64,000 nt of DNA from Adiantum capillus-veneris (GCA_014529385.2 CM043947.1:100132686-100196685), one strand, 5' to 3'; numbered from the stretch's first letter, positions 25,901 to 37,944 are shown. Made by a program: numbers and translations. Notes: generated by a model not told the origin, from the letters alone.

Positions 25901-26435
25901 AGATAATTTTGGCAAAGAAAAAAGTATGGTAAAGATCAAGGATATCAATGTGGTTGAGTCTCCCATACCTACCACTGCAATAGAGGATGCTCCTCCTCCA
26001 CTGATGAACATTATGCCAACAAAGATTCATGCAGAGGTGACAACAGATCCCTCAGATGTTCTCATTTTCACTTTAGATTTCACTCCAGATGCTTTGGTTG
26101 CACACAATGAGGGTTGTGCACATAATTGGATTCTTGATTTTCGTGCAAGTTTTCATGTCACACCGCACAGAGAGTGGTTTTCCTCTTATGCATCCATGCA
26201 TGGCATAGTCAAGATTGGTGATTCCTATGAGCTTGATATTATTGGAATTGGTGATGTGAAACTTCTGATGCATAATGGGGCTACTTTTGTGTTGCAGAAT
26301 GTTAGACATGTGCCCAAGCTTACAAAGAGCTTGCTTTCTATAGGGCAACTGGATGATCTTGGCTACACTAAAAGTTTTGGTAATCGTTCTAGGATGATCC
26401 ACAAAAACAACCTTGTCATGATGAAAGGGTCGTAA
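25893..26435 (+). pseudogene. Copia protease region
   Basis: A 180-residue open frame with HNWILDFRASFHVTPHREWF followed by VLQNVRHVPKLTKSLLSIGQ. The catalytic DSGAS is changed to DFRAS, so the enzyme is dead even though the frame is open. Confidence 0.82.
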
Positions 26436-26467
26436 AAAAAATTCCTTGTACATTATGTTTGTTTTGA

Positions 26468-27357
26468 ATGTCAACAAACACCGTATCTATGTTGTCTAGT
26501 TTCCGTCTAACTGAGTTGTGGCATAGCCGGCTAGGGCATATTAGACAAAAGGGAATGAAAAAACTTCATCATTTTGGGTACTTACCTGTGTTAGATTACA
26601 TGGACTTTCGATTGTGTAAGCATTGTCTATATGGCAAGCATACTAGGTTGACATCTTCGCCATTGAACAAGAAACTAGGGGAGCCCCTAAACTTAGTGCA
26701 CAATTATTTGTGTGGTCCAATGCCACATAGAACTCTAGGGGGGCAAAATGCTACTTTATCACGTTCATAGATGATTCTACTAGAAAGGTGTGGGTGTATC
26801 TCCTCAAGCGTAAGGAAGAGGTCTTTTATACATTTCAAAAATTCCTTGCCATGGTTGAGAACCAATCAAGAAAAAAGCTCAAACCTTTTTGCATGGACAA
26901 TGGTGGAGAATATGTCTCCATGGAGTTCAAGGATTTTTACAATTGAAGAGGCATTCGCCAACAATTTACTGCTCCATACACACCTGCACAAAATGGGATA
27001 GCTAAAAGAATGAATCACACGATTCAAGAGCGAGTTATTTCTATGATGTCTATGGTGAAGCTTACTCCAGAGGTTGGGGGGGAAGATGTTCTGATAGCGG
27101 CGCACATCATCAACAAATCACCTAGTTTTCCTATGATTTTCAAGTTTCCAAAGGAATTATGGACTGGGAAAACGCCAAGCTATGAGCATTTACATGTATT
27201 TGGATGTGAGGCATATGGAAAGGTGCCCAAAGAACTTCATTGCAAGTTAGATCCCAGGTCATACAAATGCATTTTTATTGGCTATGGTGCAAATGGAGAG
27301 ATGGGATATTGTCTCTGGCACCCAGAATCCAACAAAGTCATTCTAGCTCACACATGA
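26468..27357 (+). pseudogene. Copia integrase
   Basis: Shows the pre-integrase finger (LWHSRLGHI and LCKHCLYGK), then in another frame FIDDSTRKVWVYLL, MDNGGEYVSMEF, YTPAQNGIAKRMN and FGCEAYGKVP. The second Asp (MDNGG) is present. Glu in QNGIAKRMN is Lys (normally AER), so the DDE triad is broken. Frame changes lie near 26750 and 26770, and a stop lies near 26944. Confidence 0.85.
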
Positions 27358-27492
27358 TTTTCAATGATTAAAAATTACACAAGAAGCTGATTAAAAAAGT
27401 TGAGTACAGCGCTTTCGTTTTGAGGATGTAGCCTCCGAACCAACTCAATTTAGTACTGTTGCACCTAATCCTCAAGTGCAATATACTAACTA

Positions 27493-28330
27493 TTGCTCAT
27501 GAGCATAGTCCAGCAGTCACTGAGACGCTCTGTAAGAGTATCACGTGCGCCCGAGCGATTTGAGCCGGGTATACACCACATTTTAGTCACTGACAGTGGA
27601 GAGCCAACCTGCTACAAAGAAGCTATACAAATGGACGATAGCATTAAGTGGGAGCAGGCTATGCAATCAAAATACAATTCAATTGTGGCTAATGAGACTT
27701 GAAATTTTGTTGAATTACCAAAAGGATAAAATGCTTTACTTTGCAAGTGGGTATACAAGAAGAAGTATATAGTGGAAGATCCCAAGCCTAGGTACAAGGA
27801 TCGTCTAGTTGCCAAGAGTTTCAAGCATCAAAAAGGTGTGCAATTTGATGAGATTTACTCTCCAGTACTCAAGATGACTACACTTCACGCTGTGCTCAAC
27901 TTGGTTGCTATCTAGGACATGGAACTTGTCCAAATGGACGTGAACACAACATTACTTCACGGGGATCTAAATGGAGATGTCTACATGAAACAACCAGAGG
28001 AATTTGTATGTGAAACCCAAAAGCCAATGGGGGTAGAGTTGGTTTGTAGACTCAAAAAGGCACTATATGGCCTCAAGCAAGGTTGATAGTGGTATAAAAA
28101 ATTCAACAAATTCATGCAATCTCCGGGTTACATAAGAAGTCAAGAGGATCATTGCTTATAGGTTGAACGATGGTTCTTTAATCATCTTGATCTTGTATGT
28201 AGATGATATGCTTATCGCAAGCAAATCAATTGATGGGATCAATCAGTTGAAAAAGATGCTAAGCACTCAATTCTCCATGAAAGATTTGGGAAATGCCAAA
28301 TCACTTTCTTGGTATGCAAATCAAGAGAGA
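27493..28330 (+). pseudogene. Copia reverse transcriptase
   Basis: Contains SIKWEQAMQSKYNSI, LCKWVYKKKY, MELVQMDVNTTLLHGDL, VCRLKKALYGLKQ and LYVDDMLIA with the YVDD active site. At least four stops and a frame change near 28160 are present. Confidence 0.85.
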
Positions 28331-28402
28331 TAGGAAACATGGAATTCTTGAATTATCTCAATAAAAGTACATCCACAAAGTCTTGCAACATTTTAGTATG
28401 CA

Positions 28403-28405
<3 letters not shown>

Positions 28406-28441
<36 letters not shown>
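28406..28441. repeat. Poly-G run
   Basis: 36 consecutive G within the copia pol region, replacing expected RT-RNase H linker text. It could be a real expansion or a gap-filling artefact. Confidence 0.9.
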
Positions 28442-28442
<1 letters not shown>

Positions 28443-28519
28443 CACCGAGTATCCCAATGCAAGAATACTCCAAACTTAGCAAGGAAGATTCTCCTAAGAT
28501 AGTTGCTGAGAAAGAATAA

Positions 28520-29095
28520 ATGGAAAAAGTACCATATTCTTCAGTAGTTGGTAGTTTGATGTATGCAATGGTAGCCACAAGACCATACATTGCACATACA
28601 GTGGGAGTTTTTAGTAGGTACATGGAAAACCCTGGCAAGAAACATTGGCAAGCAGTGAAGAAAATCCTCGGATACTTGAAGGGTACAGCTAGCAAGTGTT
28701 TATGCTTCAAAAACAATGATGCATATATTGTAGGTTAGACGGATGCGGATTATGCGGGTTACGTGGATCGTAGAAGATCCACATCTGGCTATGTTTTCAT
28801 GTTTGCTGATAGCAAGGAATCCATATGGTTAGCTCGTCTAGTGGGAGATTTGGGCATTCACAAGGTTCCAATATTGCATTGTGATAGTTAGAGTGCCATT
28901 ACTTTGGCAAAGAATCTGGAGTTTCACTCAAAGTCAAAACACATAGAGGTCAGATACCATGTCATACGAGATGCATTAGATGGCAAGCGCATCAAGTTTT
29001 AAAGGTTTACGCTGACGACAACCCCACAGATGCTCTCACAAAGAGCCTAGCCTCAGAGCAATTTACACATTGCATAGAACTTATGGGTGTAGGAT
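28520..29095 (+). pseudogene. Copia RNase H
   Basis: VPYSSVVGSLMYAMVATRPY, KHWQAVKKILGYLKGT, then a stop, TDADYAGYVDRRRSTSGY, and HSKSKHIEVRYH. The segment between STSGY and the IHKVPILHCDS block is shortened, so the usual STEAEY motif is missing. Confidence 0.85.
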
Positions 29096-29180
29096 GAAGC
29101 CTAGATGATGCTTCATCAACTTTGTATATACTAACTATACTGATGCCACTATTGGCCACCATGACCTTCAAGTGGGAGGT

Positions 29181-29394
29181 TGTTGGGATGTAGGCCATGT
29201 GGCCATGGGAAACCACCCTTACTCTAACTTTTCCCTAATCAATATATGGAGAGAAAGTGAGAGATTTGACTTCTCTTACTTTCCTCTCTACTAACCCAAA
29301 CTCTCTGTGTTTCATCCCCTTCCCCCAATTCTCTTCTCCCCTCTCTTGCATGCAATCCTCACACGCACACTCCGCCAAGACAACCCCCACAACA
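29181..29394 (+). repeat. 3' LTR of the copia element
   Basis: Begins TGTTGGGATG right after the purine tract CAAGTGGGAGG and ends CCACAACA, giving TGTTG/CAACA termini. About 214 bp. Confidence 0.65.
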
Positions 29395-30460
29395 TATATG
29401 TACATGCATTCTAGCATTGTATAAAAATATGTTGCTGTGTTAATTTGTATGCGTGTGTGTGTACTTATGGAGAAACACTATTTTTTATCTCTACATAGGT
29501 CATGGACTTATGTTGGCCCATACTTACTATTACGTCAAGCATCGTACTGTTGTAGTCTTTTAGATAGAAGCCTGTGTATTTTGTGTATTTTTACATTTTT
29601 TCTTTCTGCTCCCCATATTACAAACATGTAGGTTCCTTTGTATCTTTGGCTGTATGATGGTTTTTTTTTGCTTATGCTTGCCAACATTTTTCACACGTGA
29701 TGTGAAGCTGTGAACTTGCATGGTGACATCCAATTGAGAATGTCATGTTATTTGCTATCCTAATAATGCTGTAAATACATTAAGACTACTTCAAGCCCAA
29801 TTTTTTTTATTGGCAATTTTGTGGATCTCCTTTGTCAAACTGAAAACAATTGCTATTATTTGGGTTGAACATGGATTTCACTGGCTTTGTGAAGTTCTTG
29901 AGCATTGTAGTTATGAGGATGTTGCTAGGGAATAAAGTACAGCTTGTTGTTTTTTGGATGCACTACCATTGATTCAAGGAAAACTATATTTTGCAAGAAT
30001 TTGAGAAAACTGCCAACGAATTGATGAATTTATGATTGCCACTCAATGAGGTTATGTTTATATTGCATCTGATGTCAATGGGTTAGGCTCAATTTTCTTT
30101 CTCGTGCTTAAGGTGATGGAGTGTCTTCAATGAGCATAGTTGGTTTGAGTACCTATTTGTGCCTCATTTTAACTTTGAGATTGCAGCCTTTATATGGAGT
30201 GATTTGAGCTTCATTATATGCGTAAATTTGGTTTTTATCAACTTTTAGCTCAGCTTGCAAAAGTGAGCAACGGAATTCATTTTTTTAATTTTGCTGGAGG
30301 ATGTTGTTTTGGTAGAGTTTGTCCTCCCTTTTAGTGGCTCGTTCATCACTTATCAAACCTTGCAATGTCTTAGATTTGATCCACCAAACCCTTGGAGTAG
30401 GCTGCATGGTTGTGGAGAGGACCTATTGTCACAAGACTGTGAAGGACGACTAACTTTATT
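29395..30460. other. Non-coding AT-rich region
   Basis: No coding text, RNA gene or repeat structure is recognised. Confidence 0.5.
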
Positions 30461-30467
30461 TGTTGAT

Positions 30468-30784
30468 TGTTAACCCTCATACACATTCCTATCACCTATG
30501 ATAGACGCCATATTATTTATTTGGTAGAGTCAGGTACCGGGCATGTCAGTCCAATAGGAATGAATAAGAGTGATCGCCGATGAGAGGCGCACTCTAAAAC
30601 TAGAACCTATAATGTTTGGGTAGGATTGGTTAAGTGTGGGTGCCCAAATGTGAACGGGCAAGCCCATATAGAAGTCAATCTAAACCTAAAAAACCTCATT
30701 CTCTCATTTGTACAATGCAAGAAGAGTGCTCTTGCTCCATCTCCTTCTCCGTCTCCCTTTTGTACTAGTGTGTGTGTGTGTGTG

Positions 30785-30871
<87 letters not shown>

Positions 30872-31099
30872 ATTGCGGTAGCACGACGGCGGTGAGGCGG
30901 TTGAGCGTGGCGTAGCGGCGTCTCCCTCTTCTTTGCGGCGAGGAATCCTCCATGACAACAAGTGTAGAGCGGTGAGTGACACACCATCGTCATCTTTGAG
31001 CTTACTAGTTTAGGCTAGTTGCGTGCTTGGGGCCATTTGTGGCTCGCACGCAGTGTATCGGCAAGTCCCTTGCATTGACACGTACGACAGATTCGCACA
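30468..31099 (+). repeat. Lone gypsy-type LTR
   Basis: Ends CGCACA four bases before a gypsy primer site. The left end is uncertain (TGTTAACC at 30468 is the best TG start). It contains a TG/GA microsatellite in its transcribed part. No matching second LTR or gag/pol follows, so this is a truncated 5' end. Confidence 0.45.
30769..30870. repeat. (TG)n-(GA)n compound microsatellite
   Basis: About 9 TG units followed by about 41 GA units inside the lone LTR. Confidence 0.95.
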
Positions 31100-31103
31100 T
31101 TTT

Positions 31104-31121
31104 TGGTGCCGTTGGCGGGGA
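31104..31121 (+). promoter_or_regulatory. Primer binding site (tRNA-Asp type)
   Basis: TGGTGCCGTTGGCGGGGA differs at two positions from TGGCGCCGTTGCCGGGGA, the site complementary to tRNA-Asp used by many plant gypsy elements. Confidence 0.6.
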
Positions 31122-31591
31122 AATGCTATATATAAGCTTGAGTAGCACTCTGTGTTGCGTTGTGGTGCAATTTCAATTGTAGGAAAGGTAGAGAAGGAAG
31201 GTGTGTGTGTTGAGAAGGATTTTGTTTTCCTGCAGTGTATTGTTTTGTTAATAAGGTATTGAAAGGTACTGTGTTTTTTCTATTCATAAGGTGTTTTCTC
31301 TGTGATAAGGTGTTAGAATTAAGGTAGTAGATCTATAATGTAGTTCTGTGGCTGAAAGCAAGGGATGGTGGTACAAAATTGGTTGTCCTTGACACCACCT
31401 AGGCTTGGTGGGTGTGGTAAGGCGAATCAGACCCAAGTAAAAGATGCAAAATTGAACAAAAAGGAGAAAAAATAAAATCAATTTCTTGGAGGCTTTATAA
31501 TTTACTCTACTTTATTCTTTTTTCCCGAAATGGGTTATAACAGATAAATGACGTGGGTGCAAGAAGTGGGGAAGGAGATTTGGCTGGCTCG

Positions 31592-31656
<65 letters not shown>

Positions 31657-31697
31657 TCTCTGTTTTCTTCTCTTTGGAGCACCCACCCTTCCCGCCC

Positions 31698-31778
<81 letters not shown>

Positions 31779-31784
31779 ACAGCC
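31122..31784. other. Leader-like region with CT/CA microsatellites
   Basis: Non-coding sequence, then (CT)n and (CA)n at 31589-31654 and (CT)n at 31702-31773. The last array ends 11 bases before the ATG of the transposase-like gene and is probably its 5' leader. Confidence 0.6.
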
Positions 31785-32580
31785 ATGGCAGCTCAAGCGA
31801 GTACCATATCTTCAGAGATGACGATGGATACTGAGCATGATTCCTTCACCTATCTTGAGTCAGGGGTACCTTCATCTACAGAGGGTGCTATGATGGAAAC
31901 CACGAGCAGTCATGAACCTGTCAGCAAAACCAAGTATTTTTGTGGGACTATTGGGCACAAAAGAAGCGTGAGAAACGACACAAGGAGGGCAACCCTGCTA
32001 AGAGAGCTGAACTTGCTACAACCAGATCAAGGAACAATATATGCAAAGCCATGGCTAGATGTTGGTGTCGGCAGACCCAAGGACTAACAACACTAGAACA
32101 ACAAGAGATTCTAGAGCAGCTCGTGCATCATCAACCATTTTCCAAGTTGAGGAGTTCGGATGTGCAATTGAGTCTTCTTTTCGGCGTTCGCAACACATTG
32201 ACTTAGCTGAAAGTGCCCCACTCTTCAACTGAGCTTTTTGTGAAGAGAACCTCTTTGACGATGATACTGAACAATGGTGATCAGAGCATAACCACTGTGA
32301 ACTAGTCCAAAATTGCTGCTGCCTTGGGTGTTCATAGACGTAATATAGCGGCAACAAGCAATTGACTGGGAATGAAAGATGAGGATGAAGTGTTGCCACT
32401 TAGTGCTTGTCACAGACAGTTGCCTCTGCATACAAGTATCACAATCGAAACTAGAGATTTGGCGGCCGCTTTCTGGAAATCCGAGACAAGAGTTTCTCCT
32501 TACAAAAAGGATACCTGTAAGCACATGATCGAGGAAAATGTGTCATCAAACATCCCATACATCTTCTAGATGATTCTCAG
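31785..32580 (+). pseudogene. Transposase-like gene, 5' exon region
   Basis: ATG at 31785 follows a (CT)n leader. The reading MAAQASTISSEMTMDTEHDS moves one frame over near 31940 to WDYWAQKKREKRHKEGNPAK, a basic segment. Later frames give WKSETRVSPYKKDTC and, after a further one-base shift, HPIHLLDDSQ ending at CAG|GTAATA (32580/32581), a good splice donor. I recall the S.TRV.P.KKD and H..HLLDDSQ pattern from a widespread eukaryotic repeat-encoded family that also carries the motifs found from 33991 on. The segments thus look like one split gene. It is broken by frameshifts; function inferred only. Confidence 0.5.
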
Positions 32581-33018
32581 GTAATATGTGTTGCCCACAC
32601 TGTAATCCTTGCTCACCTTTTTACTCTTGGATTAACACAGAATACCACAAATTGTTAGCCAACAATCATTGTACGAATACTCAGCTCCATAGCACCATTT
32701 CTAGCATGCCAAAATTTGACCAATTCCCAGCATGCCAAACCTGGTATCATTCTGGTACCAATTCCTACCTCAGTAGTACCCAATTTGAAGCTTCTCTAGA
32801 TTTTGAATAGCACCAAACAGATGCATAGTACCATTGTTTGGTAGAAATGCTCCAAAGTAAAGATGAACAGTCCCAATTAGGTACTTTTTTGTATCTGGAA
32901 AGTTGTTATTTTGGAACTATGGATCCATTTTGTAGCTTTGCAGTATACAAAAAAGTACCCAAATTGGTACTAGGTTTCCAAATTGGTACTATGCAGGGTA
33001 CAGACATGTACCCACATT

Positions 33019-33770
33019 GGCACTAGGGATCCTATTTGATACTGTGAATTTAGGCTGGTACTATGCAATGTACAGGATTTGGTACTAGGGATACTGTTTG
33101 ATACTGTGAATTCAGGTTGGTACTATGCAATGTACAGGATTTGGTACTAGGGATCCTTTTTGGTACTATGAATTCAAGCTAGTACTATGCAATGTATAGG
33201 ATTTGGTACTAGGGATACTTTTTGGTACTATGAATTCAAGCTAGTACTATGCAATGTACAGGATTTGGTACTAGGGATCCTTTTTGGTACTATGAATTCA
33301 AGCTAATACTATGCAATGTACAATATTTGGTACTAACGATCCTTTTGGGTACTATGAATTTAGGCTGGCACCATGCAATGTAGAGAATTTGGTACTGGGG
33401 ATCATGTTTGGTACTATGATATCAGGCTGGTACCATGTAATGTATAGAATTTGGTATTAGGGATCCTGTTTGGTACTATGAATTCAGGCTGGTACCATGC
33501 AACATACAGAATTTGGTACTAGAGATCCTGCTTGGTACTATGAACTCAGGCTAGTATCATGCAATGTACGAAACTTGGTACTAGGGATCCTGTTTGGTAC
33601 TCTGAATTCAGGATGGTACCATGCAATGTACAGAATTTGGTAGTAGGGACCCTGTTTTGTACTATGGATTCAATTGGTACTATGCAATGTACATAATTTG
33701 GTACTATGGACCCTGCTTGGTCCTATGAATACATGTTGGTTCTATGCAATGTACAGAAATGTACCCACTT
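33019..33770 (+). repeat. 62-bp minisatellite inside intron
   Basis: GGTACTAGGG or a variant recurs at 33019, 33081, 33143, 33205, 33267, 33329, 33391, 33453, 33515, 33577 and 33639, an exact 62-bp period, then at 33700 (61). Each unit also has TTTGGTACTATGAATTCAGG and ATGCAATGTACAGAA. Less regular GGTACT-rich sequence extends on both sides (32740-33960). Confidence 0.95.
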
Positions 33771-33990
33771 TGATGCTATGAATCCAGTTTGGTACTATCA
33801 ATCCAGTTTGGTGCTTTTCTGCACTTAATTTGGTACTATAGCCTGAAATCTGGCAATACAGTGCCAAATTTGGTATTTTAGAATGATTTTGTGGTTTACA
33901 TTGATAATTTTGGTATTGTAAACTACTTTGGTGCTTTGCTGTTTTATAGTAATATTCTGAGCTCGAATGTGGATCAAATTTTGTATATAG

Positions 33991-35918
33991 GTGGAGCTCT
34001 ACACAAGATTCAAAAGCACGTATCGGTGGAGTTGTCACTTAGGTCCTTTGAGACACTCAAGCCATTCTTTGTTCGAAAATTAAAGCAACGCTATACTTGA
34101 TGCTGTATTTACCATATCCAGATGGTATACTTCAGGGATGCTTTCAATCAAATGCGCCAGAACAAGTTTGGGCATCACGCAAAGGAACATCCATGTACAT
34201 GCTCCATTTGCGGTACACAGTGTGAAGTAGGCGAGTGTTCTACAAACCAGACAGTTTTTCAGCACATAAGTATCTTGCTGGATTTCATATTATGCCCTCG
34301 CCCTAAGGATCATGAATATCATGCACAGAGATGCTTGCTGGGAGAGTGCCCTAGATGTGGTGTAAGGAAGTTGTCATTCTGCCCAGACGAGATTGCAACA
34401 GATAGCAGGGAGGTGATTGTTAAGATATTTAAGGATGTGGGTATTGGACATGTTAATGCTGAAGGAAACGAGAAGAAGAGAAAGGATTTAGTCGTGGAAA
34501 GGATGAAAAGTGAAACTTTCATTCATCTTTTTTCAGATCATCTGAAAAGCTTTGTCAAGCACAACTTTGTTTTTAGGTGGCAGGCCCAGCAATTTAAAGA
34601 CTGCTTGCTAAAGTTTCTAAGTGATGTTGTGGTTTCTGTTGTTGATTTTGCAGAGAATTACAACTTTAAAGTGCAGAATGAGATTCAGTACATGCATTGG
34701 TGGTCAACACAGGTCACAATACTGGTGCACATCTCTTCTATCAGAAATTCAGTAGAAGCCATTGGGAAGACTCTGCATTTTTACATATCAGATGATAAGC
34801 TCCATGACACGCTCTTTGCTCAACATTGTTTTCTCTTGCATGACAGTTGGATGAAACAACAAGGACAGTGTTTCCGTTATCATTGGGTTTGGTCAGATGG
34901 TGCCGCTTCACAGTTCAAGGCATGACGACCATACTATTTTGTAGCCAGGTATTATCAGTTGTTGACAGGATTGCATATGATGCACAACTTCTCCGCTTCA
35001 CGACATGGAAAAGGAGAGCATGATGGTGTAGGTGCTGTTATCAAGAGAACCTTGATGCATGAGGAGCTAAAGCCTGATGGCTGGCCCATGAAGTGTGTGG
35101 ATGATGCGGTCAATTTTCTAAACGCGAGGTTTAGCACAGCGAGGGAAGGTGGGGGTGCTAGCACAAGAAGGGTCTTCTGGTTGGTTTCATCGAATGATGT
35201 GTTGTGTTCTCCACTATGGGACTACAAACCAATTGTAGGGTCTCGCTCATTCCATTGTGTTGACGGCTACTCAACACACAATCCATGTGATGTGCATTTT
35301 CAGACGCTGTCTTGCTTTTGTGATCCTTATGTGCATGGGCAATGGAGGAGATGCAATAATAAACAGCGCACTGAAGAATGGAAATATCTCTCCATTGAGC
35401 CATTGACAGAGTCTGTACAAGTAGGTAGTGATGAGGACGAGGATGATGAAGAGAACTACAATGATCTGCTTTCCTCCCAAGTGAGTGTGGATTTAACCAT
35501 GCCTATGTATGAAGGAGACCCTAAGGTGCTGAGCCAATTACTGTCCATTGGGGATAACTTTGTAGTGAAAGAAGCTGAGAAGAAAGAGGAATTCTACCTT
35601 CTAAAGTGCACCAAAACCATGTACCATGCACCAAGAGTACTGAAGGACCTTTGGCATAACAAGATCGTAAAGGGTGGAATTCTGGTTGAGGGTTTGTACT
35701 ATGCCCTGGTTGAGGGCAAAGTTGATACTTATACCCTATTGAATGAGAAACCACCGGTCATGATCTACTCCCATCTTGTTAGAGCCATACGGTTCCCCAT
35801 GGAGGTCAAATCAGGCCTGCATAACCATTTTAAAGTATCCTCAGAGATATATGAAAATATCTACAACAATATGCCATATGACAAAGGGAGTGACCACGAG
35901 GGGAGCCATACAGCGTAA
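33991..35918 (+). pseudogene. Transposase-like protein (SDGAASQFK / HGKGEHDG type), 3' exons
   Basis: After an acceptor (TTTTGTATATAG) the frame reads LSLRSFETLKPFFVRKLKQR, then TGA at 34098, then about 267 residues with a Cys cluster (CTCSICGTQCEVGEC, LGECPRCGV). It reaches VWSDGAASQFKA, then TGA at 34923, and continues in frame: YYFVARYYQLLTGLHMMHNF, SRHGKGEHDGVGAVIKR, acidic SDEDEDDEEN and a C-terminal domain with GDNFVVKEAEKKEEFYLLKC. Asp in SDG and HGKGEHDG resemble a DDE-type nuclease seen in repeat-encoded proteins of many eukaryotes, from memory. I cannot name the superfamily. Only two TGA codons interrupt about 640 codons, so this is a young relic or a misread gene. Confidence 0.6.
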
Positions 35919-36366
35919 ACCCCAACTACAAGTCTAGCCACTGGCAGTAACAGTTGTAATTCTCTTGAATAGAATCTTACTTGTGATCAGTAGTGTGTAC
36001 TTGCTAATTTGTTTTCAGCTGACTCTTGTAGCACCAAATTTGATAGCCAGACTGCCTAAACCTTTTTTGATAGTAGGATACTTTAATATGGTTGAAAATA
36101 TCTTAGGCAAGTGTAAGAATCCGGGTTTAGTTATCAATGGGACATAAATTAAAGTGGGAAGGAGTAATCAATGCTCATGGGTTATTTGACATTTCTGCTG
36201 ATTCAGGCTTCACATGCAAATAGCAACATAAAAATTACCAAAGAAGTAGCAAGAAAAAGATCATGTACAGAAAAATTAAGTGCCTGTGTAAAACTTTTGC
36301 AGACGAAGGTTCATGCCTAGCAATAATTTCTTATTACACGAAAATGCCAGTCTTTTATAGAATCTT

Positions 36367-36783
36367 TTACACATCAGGGGGGTCAAACCGGTATGAGTAC
36401 CCTTCCAAAGATACAAAGTAGTCAACAACATACAGGGAGATGTCGTCCTCTACATCAAATAGGGGTGTGCACCGGCTATAAGCCGTGGGGAACTTCTCAT
36501 CTAGCCATCCTATGATCCATGGCAGAATTACATCCATGAGATACTTCGGCTTGTTCGGATCGTAATAGTTTGGCTCATATGTCCGAATGCAGTAACACGA
36601 CTCATAATCGTTCTTCAATGATTTGTATCTTGTGTCGTCCACAAGGAGTGTGCTGGCTTCATTAAATTGAGGATGCTTGCGCCAAATTGTTCGCAGGAGC
36701 TTCAAGAAAATGGGCTTGTCGCCAAACTGCCCTAAAAGGCCTGCCACATCCTTCATAGAGGAAGCCCATTTTTCACAATGGGA
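36367..36783 (-). CDS. FCP1-like HAD phosphatase domain, C-terminal exon
   Basis: Minus-strand exon beginning SHCEKWASSMKDVAGLLG after an acceptor (TTTTTGACCAG). ASTLLVDDTRYKSLKN carries the DD motif of HAD phosphatases, as in FCP1/SCP enzymes that dephosphorylate proteins such as the RNA polymerase II tail. The rest (DVILPWIIGWLDEKFPTAYS, YRFDPPDV, stop at 36367) matches the C-terminal shape of that fold. Together with the exon at 37524-37944 it supplies the main HAD motifs. The predicted splice does not join in phase with the best upstream donor, so a frameshift or another splice site is involved. Confidence 0.6.
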   Translation of the reverse strand, partial: SHCEKWASSMKDVAGLLGQFGDKPIFLKLLRTIWRKHPQFNEASTLLVDDTRYKSLKNDYESCYCIRTYEPNYYDPNKPKYLMDVILPWIIGWLDEKFPTAYSRCTPLFDVEDDISLYVVDYFVSLEGYSYRFDPPDV

Positions 36784-37523
36784 CTGGTCAAAAATATTTG
36801 TGTCAAGTAAACTAAGTTGTTAGAGCAAGTATACAGTTCAGAGTACCAAAGTCTAAAAAATAGCAACAACAAGTTCTGTACGTAATAGTACCAAAGCACC
36901 AAAGTACGAAAAGTACCAAAGGACTTAATCACCAAATTCTGAAAAACTGCAAATTCTGTACATAGCAATACCAAAGTACCAAAGGACTTAAATCACCAAA
37001 AAAAGAAAAACAGCAAGTTCTGTACATATCAGTACCAAAGTACCAAAGTACCAAAGGACTTAAATCACCACAGTATGAAAAATAGCAAGTATTGTACATA
37101 ACAGTACCAAAGTACCAAAGGACTTAAATCACCAAAAAAAGAAAAACAGCAAGTTCTGTACATAATAGTACCAAAGTACCAAAGTAAGCTGTGCAAATAG
37201 TACCAGGTTATATGGACAATATCAAGTTGTGCAAACACTACCAAAAGTACCAAATGTACCAAAGGACCAAAATGAATAAAAATAACAAAAAAGAACCAAA
37301 AGAAACAAATAGTACCCAATTGTGCAAACAATACCAAATTGTGCTAACATTACCAAAATTGTGTGGACAATATCAATTTGTACAAACAGTACCAAATCCT
37401 ATACACGATAGTACCAAATAGTACAAAAAGAACCAATAGTATCATAATATGTACAAATCAGTAGCAAAGGATAATACAGTACCAAAATCAGCCAAACCAG
37501 TTTGGAAGTTAAAGGATTCATAC
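36784..37523 (-). repeat. Minisatellite-filled intron (GGTACTTT, 63-80 bp units)
   Basis: Read on the minus strand it repeats CTTTGGTACTTTGGTACT and TGTACAGAACTTGC at irregular 63-80 bp spacing (36871, 36951, 37014, 37086, 37151). It starts at a donor GTATGA (37523) and ends at the acceptor before 36783. Confidence 0.75.
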
Positions 37524-37944
37524 CTAAAAAGAGACTTTGCATATTCATCAACTTAGGGAAGCAAGCATGTAGTATAGTCATTAGATTGTGTCTTTGGCTG
37601 TAGGACCAAAGCATCACGTAGCATTGCCTCCTCAGGCTAAGGATGAAATCCTCCGCATCAGGTCTGACCACGCAGTATTTGTGCCGGGAGACCTGCATGC
37701 ATCGGGACCTACATCCCTCTGGAAATGGGATACACCACAAATCTTTGGGTTCTTCATGAAAATCCTTCAACAGAACTCCATTCACATCCAGAATGACAAG
37801 GCGCTTAGTGCTCGCCTTTACGTCCATCGGCATTGATGTATCCGGTCGCTTTTCATTCAGCCACCACTTGTCTCTCACTGAAGTACCACGAAGCAAAATG
37901 AGTAAAGGAACACCCAGCCTTTTGGCAATAGAAAGTGTGGACAT
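37524..37944 (-). CDS. FCP1-like HAD phosphatase domain, N-terminal exon
   Basis: Contains KRLVILDVNGVLLKDF, the HAD nucleophile motif in the DxN form, then KYCVVRPDAEDFILSLRR and CYVMLWSYSQRHNL, corresponding to the FCP1/NIF segment that precedes the catalytic Lys. It ends in LFL at a donor GTATGA. DxN instead of the classical DxD occurs in a plant subfamily, as far as I recall. The 5' limit is uncertain: either the ATG at 37944 or an acceptor GTACTTCAG near 37880. The target of such a phosphatase here is unknown. Confidence 0.65.

Larger units (their letters stand above)
25083..29394 (+). mobile_element. Ty1/copia retrotransposon, heavily decayed, 5' LTR missing
   Basis: From an ATG at 25083 the order is gag, zinc knuckle, protease, integrase, reverse transcriptase, RNase H, purine tract and 3' LTR, which is the copia order. 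More than ten stops or frame changes interrupt it, and the protease site is mutated. No second LTR or primer site is seen upstream. A poly-G run sits between the reverse transcriptase and RNase H segments. Confidence 0.88.

Noticed and set aside
33019-33770. CRISPR array
   Set aside because: The 62-bp units are contiguous, without unique spacers, and the DNA is a plant nuclear genome.
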